Positions 60,522-64,000 of a stretch of DNA of 64,000 nucleotides are shown here, piece by piece. Source of the DNA: Roseobacter sinensis (GTDB lineage Bacteria > Pseudomonadota > Alphaproteobacteria > Rhodobacterales > Rhodobacteraceae); contig NZ_JALIEB010000013.1 of NCBI RefSeq assembly GCF_025755255.1, forward strand, positions 48,671 to 112,670, given 5' to 3'. The notes beneath the pieces were generated by a model. The model was not told where the DNA came from, did not search any database, and saw only the letters and a program-made list of their open reading frames with translations. The position numbers were made by a program, and so were the translations under genes. Each line of letters begins with the position of its first letter. Within the stretch, counting starts at the first letter, position 1.

Positions 60522-60926
60522 ATGATGCAGCGCCTTTGGACACCTCAGTTACGTTTGGCTTTTCTGAAGCTAGTCGTAGTATTTACGCTGGTCGTTGCGA
60601 CATCCGGACTCGGACATGCTGGTTCACATGCGCCTGATCACGCTTTTCCGAACGTGGTCCATGTACACAGTCTGATCTCTGATAATGAAGCAAACCATTG
60701 TGAGTTCCATGCCGCATCAGGCATCTGTGAGACACAGCCACTGGCCGCGGGCGAACATCAGGCATCTGTTGAGTGCTGCGATGGCGTTTGCATGTCCTTC
60801 ATGCCACCACAGCCCCGAGAAGCTGCTGTGCGTGTAGAGGCGTCCGAGACTTTTGTACGGGCCGCAGAATTTGAACCCTCAGCAGGTGCGACTGCCGATC
60901 TGCGGCCGCCTCGAGAATTGATCTGA
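60522..60926 (+). CDS. exported Cys-rich protein, unknown
   Basis: This encodes 134 residues with a signal peptide (about 1-33, ending GHA). The mature part has histidines near the start (SHAPDHAFPNVVHVH), then cysteines in NHCEFHAASGICET and VECCDGVCMSF. The CC-X3-C pattern with upstream His suggests metal binding; I do not recognise the family. A gap of about 100 bases separates it from the preceding fusion gene, and it may have its own promoter. Confidence 0.55.
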   Translation: MMQRLWTPQLRLAFLKLVVVFTLVVATSGLGHAGSHAPDHAFPNVVHVHSLISDNEANHCEFHAASGICETQPLAAGEHQASVECCDGVCMSFMPPQPREAAVRVEASETFVRAAEFEPSAGATADLRPPRELI

Positions 60927-60999
60927 TTTTTCTTCTTTGAGGTTTGTCATCTGGCCCTCGTGCCGCGACGACATCGTCCACTAAAGTCAGGTAATATCC

Positions 61000-61221
61000 A
61001 TGAAATCCTATGTTTTTTCGGGGGCCTCTGCCCTCGTGCTCGGCGCATGTGCGTATGAGCCCACCCCTCTACCGATCGTAATTGATCAGCAAGCAGCCAC
61101 GAACAGTTCCGTCCTTTCACCGGTCCAATATCAGGACCCGTTGGCCGGCTATACCTATCGCGCACCCACCGGTCCACGCGACTGGCGCTCGGTCAACGAA
61201 GAACAGACGGAGGGCAACTGA
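61000..61221 (+). CDS. small lipoprotein
   Basis: This encodes 73 residues with the signal VFSGASALVLGACAYEP, lipobox LGAC, so it is lipid-anchored. The mature part is proline-rich and ends DWRSVNEEQTEGN. It precedes a TolC-like lipoprotein gene and overlaps its start by one base. It could be an accessory of the outer-membrane efflux component; function unknown. Confidence 0.6.
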   Translation: MKSYVFSGASALVLGACAYEPTPLPIVIDQQAATNSSVLSPVQYQDPLAGYTYRAPTGPRDWRSVNEEQTEGN

Positions 61222-62681
61222 TGCGCGTCTCAAAACTTCCCGTAATATTTGGAATTCCTTTGCTACTAGGTGCCTGCGCAACAGCCGTACCCAGTGCCTA
61301 TACCGAGCCGAAAGCAGGTTTCCTTAACGTTTCCAACCAGACTTCTGCTGCTCTTGGCAAACGGACTGCTTTCGCGCAGACACAAGCCGAGAACGTGGCG
61401 TTGACCAAAGAAGTCAGATCCATGATTCACGGAAAAACCATTTCTGCGGAAACCGCGGTTCAGGTCGCGCTTTTGAACAACAAAGGGTTGCAGGCTGCCT
61501 ATGCAAATGTAGGATTGTCAGCGGCGGAAGCCTGGCAGCAGGCAACACCTGAAAACCCGGTCATCTCCATCGGGCTGATCGGGATCGGCGCACCGGAATT
61601 GGGAGTCTACCGGTCCATCGAGGGGCTGATCCGGACCAACATTCTGGACGCGACAACCCGCAAGCAGCGTATCGCGATCGCAGATGCCAACTTTCAGGGT
61701 GCTCAGCTGGAAGCGGTCAGCGACACGCTGGCGCTGGCCAATGAAACGCGTATGGCGTGGATCGAAGCTGTCGCCGCTTTTGAGACAGCAGATTACCTCA
61801 AGAAGGCAAAGGCCACATCGGATGCGGGGTCCGAGCTTGCTCTGCGTCTGGGCGAGACCGGCGCGTTGAACAAAGCAGGGCAGGCAAGGGAGCAGGCATT
61901 CAACGCCGAACTCGCCGGCCAACTGGCGAAGGCGCGTCTGAACGCAACTCTCGCCAAAGAGCGGCTGACCCGGCTGATGGGACTCTGGGGCAGCGATGTT
62001 AATTACTATGTTCCGGATGCCTTGCCCGCTTTGCCTGGATCCGTCGGGCGAGTGACAAGCATCGAACAAAAAGCGCTGGCCAACCGCGTCGATCTTCGCG
62101 TGGCAAAACTCGGCTTGGAAGCACAGGCGAGAGCTTTCGAACTGACGGACCAAACCCGCATCGTTAGCGATCTAGAGCTTGTCGCCGGTGTCGAATCGGA
62201 ACGTGAGCGCGAGGATGGCAATACGGAAACCGAAACCCTGCCGCAACTTGAGGTCGAATTCGCGATCCCCATCTACGACACTGGCAAGGCACGCATGCGC
62301 AAGGCTGAACTGATGTACCTTCAGGCGGCCAATGTTCTGGCCGAAAGGGCGGTGAATGTCCGGTCAGAGGCCAGAAGCGCGGAAGTCGCTTATCACTCCT
62401 CATACAAGATCGCACGGCACTATCGGGACGTTTTGGTTCCGTTGCGCGCGACGGTCGAGGAGGAGGGTCTGCTTTCCTACAACGGGATGATCACCAACAC
62501 TTTTGAATTGCTGACGGACGTCCGTCAGAAACTGGCCGCTTCCTTGGAAGCAGCTAACGCGAAGCGCGACTTCTACATTGCCCAAGCCAACATTACAGCC
62601 GCGATCTACGGCGGTGGCGTCGCCGGTGGTGGCGATGGTGAGGGCGCAGCCGTAGCCGCCGGCGGCGGCCCAGGACACTGA
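61221..62681 (+). CDS. TolC-like outer-membrane efflux lipoprotein
   Basis: This encodes 486 residues. The lipobox LLGAC (C19) makes it a lipoprotein. The two TolC-type repeats are seen: first with AVQVALLNNKGLQAAYANVG and a coiled coil, second starting RVDLRVAKLGLEAQARAFEL. The C-terminus is Gly-rich. It would form the outer-membrane tunnel of a tripartite pump, but RND and periplasmic adaptor genes are not in the window. A multicopper oxidase follows at 13 bases. Confidence 0.85.
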   Translation: MRVSKLPVIFGIPLLLGACATAVPSAYTEPKAGFLNVSNQTSAALGKRTAFAQTQAENVALTKEVRSMIHGKTISAETAVQVALLNNKGLQAAYANVGLSAAEAWQQATPENPVISIGLIGIGAPELGVYRSIEGLIRTNILDATTRKQRIAIADANFQGAQLEAVSDTLALANETRMAWIEAVAAFETADYLKKAKATSDAGSELALRLGETGALNKAGQAREQAFNAELAGQLAKARLNATLAKERLTRLMGLWGSDVNYYVPDALPALPGSVGRVTSIEQKALANRVDLRVAKLGLEAQARAFELTDQTRIVSDLELVAGVESEREREDGNTETETLPQLEVEFAIPIYDTGKARMRKAELMYLQAANVLAERAVNVRSEARSAEVAYHSSYKIARHYRDVLVPLRATVEEEGLLSYNGMITNTFELLTDVRQKLAASLEAANAKRDFYIAQANITAAIYGGGVAGGGDGEGAAVAAGGGPGH

Positions 62682-62694
62682 AAGGAATGATGAT

Positions 62695-64000
62695 ATGTTA
62701 AATAGACGTCAACTACTCGGAGCCGGTGCCGCAGGTGCGACCCTGGTATCCTCCAAAGCTTGGGGCCAGACACTGAACATGGGTCTGCCGGAAGCGGCAC
62801 TTATGGACACCGCTGCCACACAGGTGACGCCGCGCCCCTCTTCGGGCGTGGATTATACCCCGGTTGTCACGCTGAACGGCTGGACGTTGCCTTATCGGAT
62901 GAACAACGGCGTCAAGGAATTCCATCTTGTTGCCGAACCCGTCGAACGCGAACTTGCAGACGGCATGATCGCGCATTTGTGGGGCTACAATGGCCAGTCC
63001 ACGGGTCCCACAATCGAGGCGGTCGAGGGCGATCGAGTACGTATCTACGTCACCAACAAGCTACCCGAAGGAACGACAGTTCATTGGCACGGGCTCATCC
63101 TGCCCTCGGGCATGGACGGTGTTTCAGGTCTGAGCCATCCTAGTATCCCACCGGGCAAGACATTCATTTACGAGTTCGATTTGGTGAAGTCGGGCACGTT
63201 CATGTACCATCCACACGGCGATGAGATGACCCAGATGGCGATGGGAATGATGGGGATGTTTGTGATCCACCCCAAGGACCCGAAATTCATGCCCGTGGAT
63301 CGCGACTTCCTGATCATGTTGAATGCATTCGATATTGATCCCGGCACCTACGTGCCACGTATCATGACGATGACTGACTTCAACCTCTGGACGTGGAACA
63401 GCCGGATCTTCCCGGACATTGACCCTCTGGTCGTCAACAAGGGCGACCGCGTGCGGGTTCGGGTCGGCAACCTGACCATGACGAACCATCCGATCCACAT
63501 GCACGGCTATGACTTCAAGGTCACCTGCACAGATGGCGGCTGGGTGCCGCCAGAAGCGCAATGGCCGGAGGTCAGCATCGACATCCCCGTGGGCGCGATG
63601 CGCGCATATGAGTTCGTCGCAGACCATCTGGGTGACTGGGCGATTCACTGCCACAAGTCGCACCACACCATGAATGCGATGGGACACGACGTGCCCACAT
63701 TCATCGGGGTCAACAAGAAACCACTGACCCAGAAGATCCGTCAATTCCAGCCGGAATACATGCCCATGGGGATGTCCGGCATGGGGGACATGGCGAAAAT
63801 GGAAATGCCGCTGCCTGACAACACCATCCCGATGATGACGGGTTGGGGGCCCTACGGCCCCATCGAGATGGGCGGCATGTTTTCGGTCGTAAAGGTGCGG
63901 GACGGCATCGACGCGGACGATTACTCCGACCCCGGCTGGTACGAAAATCCTCCGGGCGAGATGGCCTACGAATGGACCGGCGAGTTGCCCGAGTTCGCCT
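62695..64000 (+). CDS. compact multicopper oxidase (partial, runs off the window)
   Basis: At least 435 residues; the frame is open to the end of the window. Tat signal: LNRRQLLGAGAAGATLVSSK. Copper ligands: H-W-H (130-132), MYHPHGDEM, NHPIHMHGYDF, and IHCHKSHHTMNAMGHD, the last near residue 319. The ligands come earlier than in three-domain oxidases, and a Met-rich tail follows (MGMSGMGDMAKMEMP). It resembles copper oxidases in alphaproteobacterial copper islands with the TolC-like gene. The start ATG at 62695 lies 13 bases after the TolC gene. Confidence 0.85.
   Translation, partial: MLNRRQLLGAGAAGATLVSSKAWGQTLNMGLPEAALMDTAATQVTPRPSSGVDYTPVVTLNGWTLPYRMNNGVKEFHLVAEPVERELADGMIAHLWGYNGQSTGPTIEAVEGDRVRIYVTNKLPEGTTVHWHGLILPSGMDGVSGLSHPSIPPGKTFIYEFDLVKSGTFMYHPHGDEMTQMAMGMMGMFVIHPKDPKFMPVDRDFLIMLNAFDIDPGTYVPRIMTMTDFNLWTWNSRIFPDIDPLVVNKGDRVRVRVGNLTMTNHPIHMHGYDFKVTCTDGGWVPPEAQWPEVSIDIPVGAMRAYEFVADHLGDWAIHCHKSHHTMNAMGHDVPTFIGVNKKPLTQKIRQFQPEYMPMGMSGMGDMAKMEMPLPDNTIPMMTGWGPYGPIEMGGMFSVVKVRDGIDADDYSDPGWYENPPGEMAYEWTGELPEFA

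Noticed and set aside
1..64000. CRISPR arrays, tRNA or rRNA genes
   Set aside because: I saw no regularly spaced repeats, no tRNA-like cloverleaf with a T-loop core and no rRNA-like conserved blocks. A program such as tRNAscan-SE would be decisive.

Overview
The window looks like part of a large RepABC-type plasmid from an alphaproteobacterium, most likely the Rhodobacteraceae (Roseobacter group). This rests on the repA-repB-repC operon with an antisense-RNA terminator and two parS-like palindromes, the alphaproteobacterial-style VirB/VirD4 transfer genes, generally high GC, and families common in that group. The species and the plasmid compatibility group cannot be told from the sequence alone.

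Layout. (1) 1-7815, plus strand: a type IV secretion (mating-pair) operon with the virB4 end, a lipoprotein, a VirB1-like transglycosylase, virB5, virB8, virB9, virB10, virB11, two small unknown proteins and virB6. (2) 7829-8414: an IS481-type element flanked by a CCTAGG duplication and gutted by an IS21-type remnant. A serine hydrolase gene follows. (3) 10118-15772, minus strand: virD4 coupling protein, a VirD2-type relaxase and a MobC-like accessory protein, followed by a gene-free stretch with nested inverted repeats that is the best oriT candidate. (4) 16366-18036: a small plasmid protein, a frameshifted relative of it, and a DUF2493 protein. (5) 18702-22338: a lower-GC, translationally coupled three-gene cassette (nuclease-like effector, middle component, DUF3732-type ABC ATPase) matching the ABC-three-component (ABC-3C) anti-invader architecture. 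(6) 22440-34272, minus strand: plasmid accessory genes (double DUF736 protein, 1420-residue methylase/strawberry-notch helicase, RelE/RelB-type toxin-antitoxin pair, a 660-residue ParB-like protein, DUF3768 protein, ArdC-type antirestriction protein). Several share an unusual AAAGGA-N-ATCCCC-ATG initiation region. (7) 35291-38884: repABC with parS-like sites and the antisense RNA. A serine recombinase and a DNA-binding protein with a palindrome at its start codon follow.

(8) 41277-64000: a copper/heavy-metal and thiol-redox region. It holds an orphan Rieske protein, a Crp-type regulator, a DUF411 protein, a CDF exporter, a TVP38-type membrane protein, a two-component system, an L,D-transpeptidase, two cytochromes c, CopC and CopD, two multicopper oxidases, a ScsC/DsbA-like protein, a CopZ-like chaperone, a CopA P-type ATPase with a CueR-like regulator, and a TolC-like lipoprotein. 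Three MerR-type promoters with 19-bp spacers appear to join copA, a persulfide-dioxygenase/rhodanese/channel-like cluster and a DUF305/glutaredoxin-MauE cluster into one regulon. No tRNA, rRNA or CRISPR array was seen.
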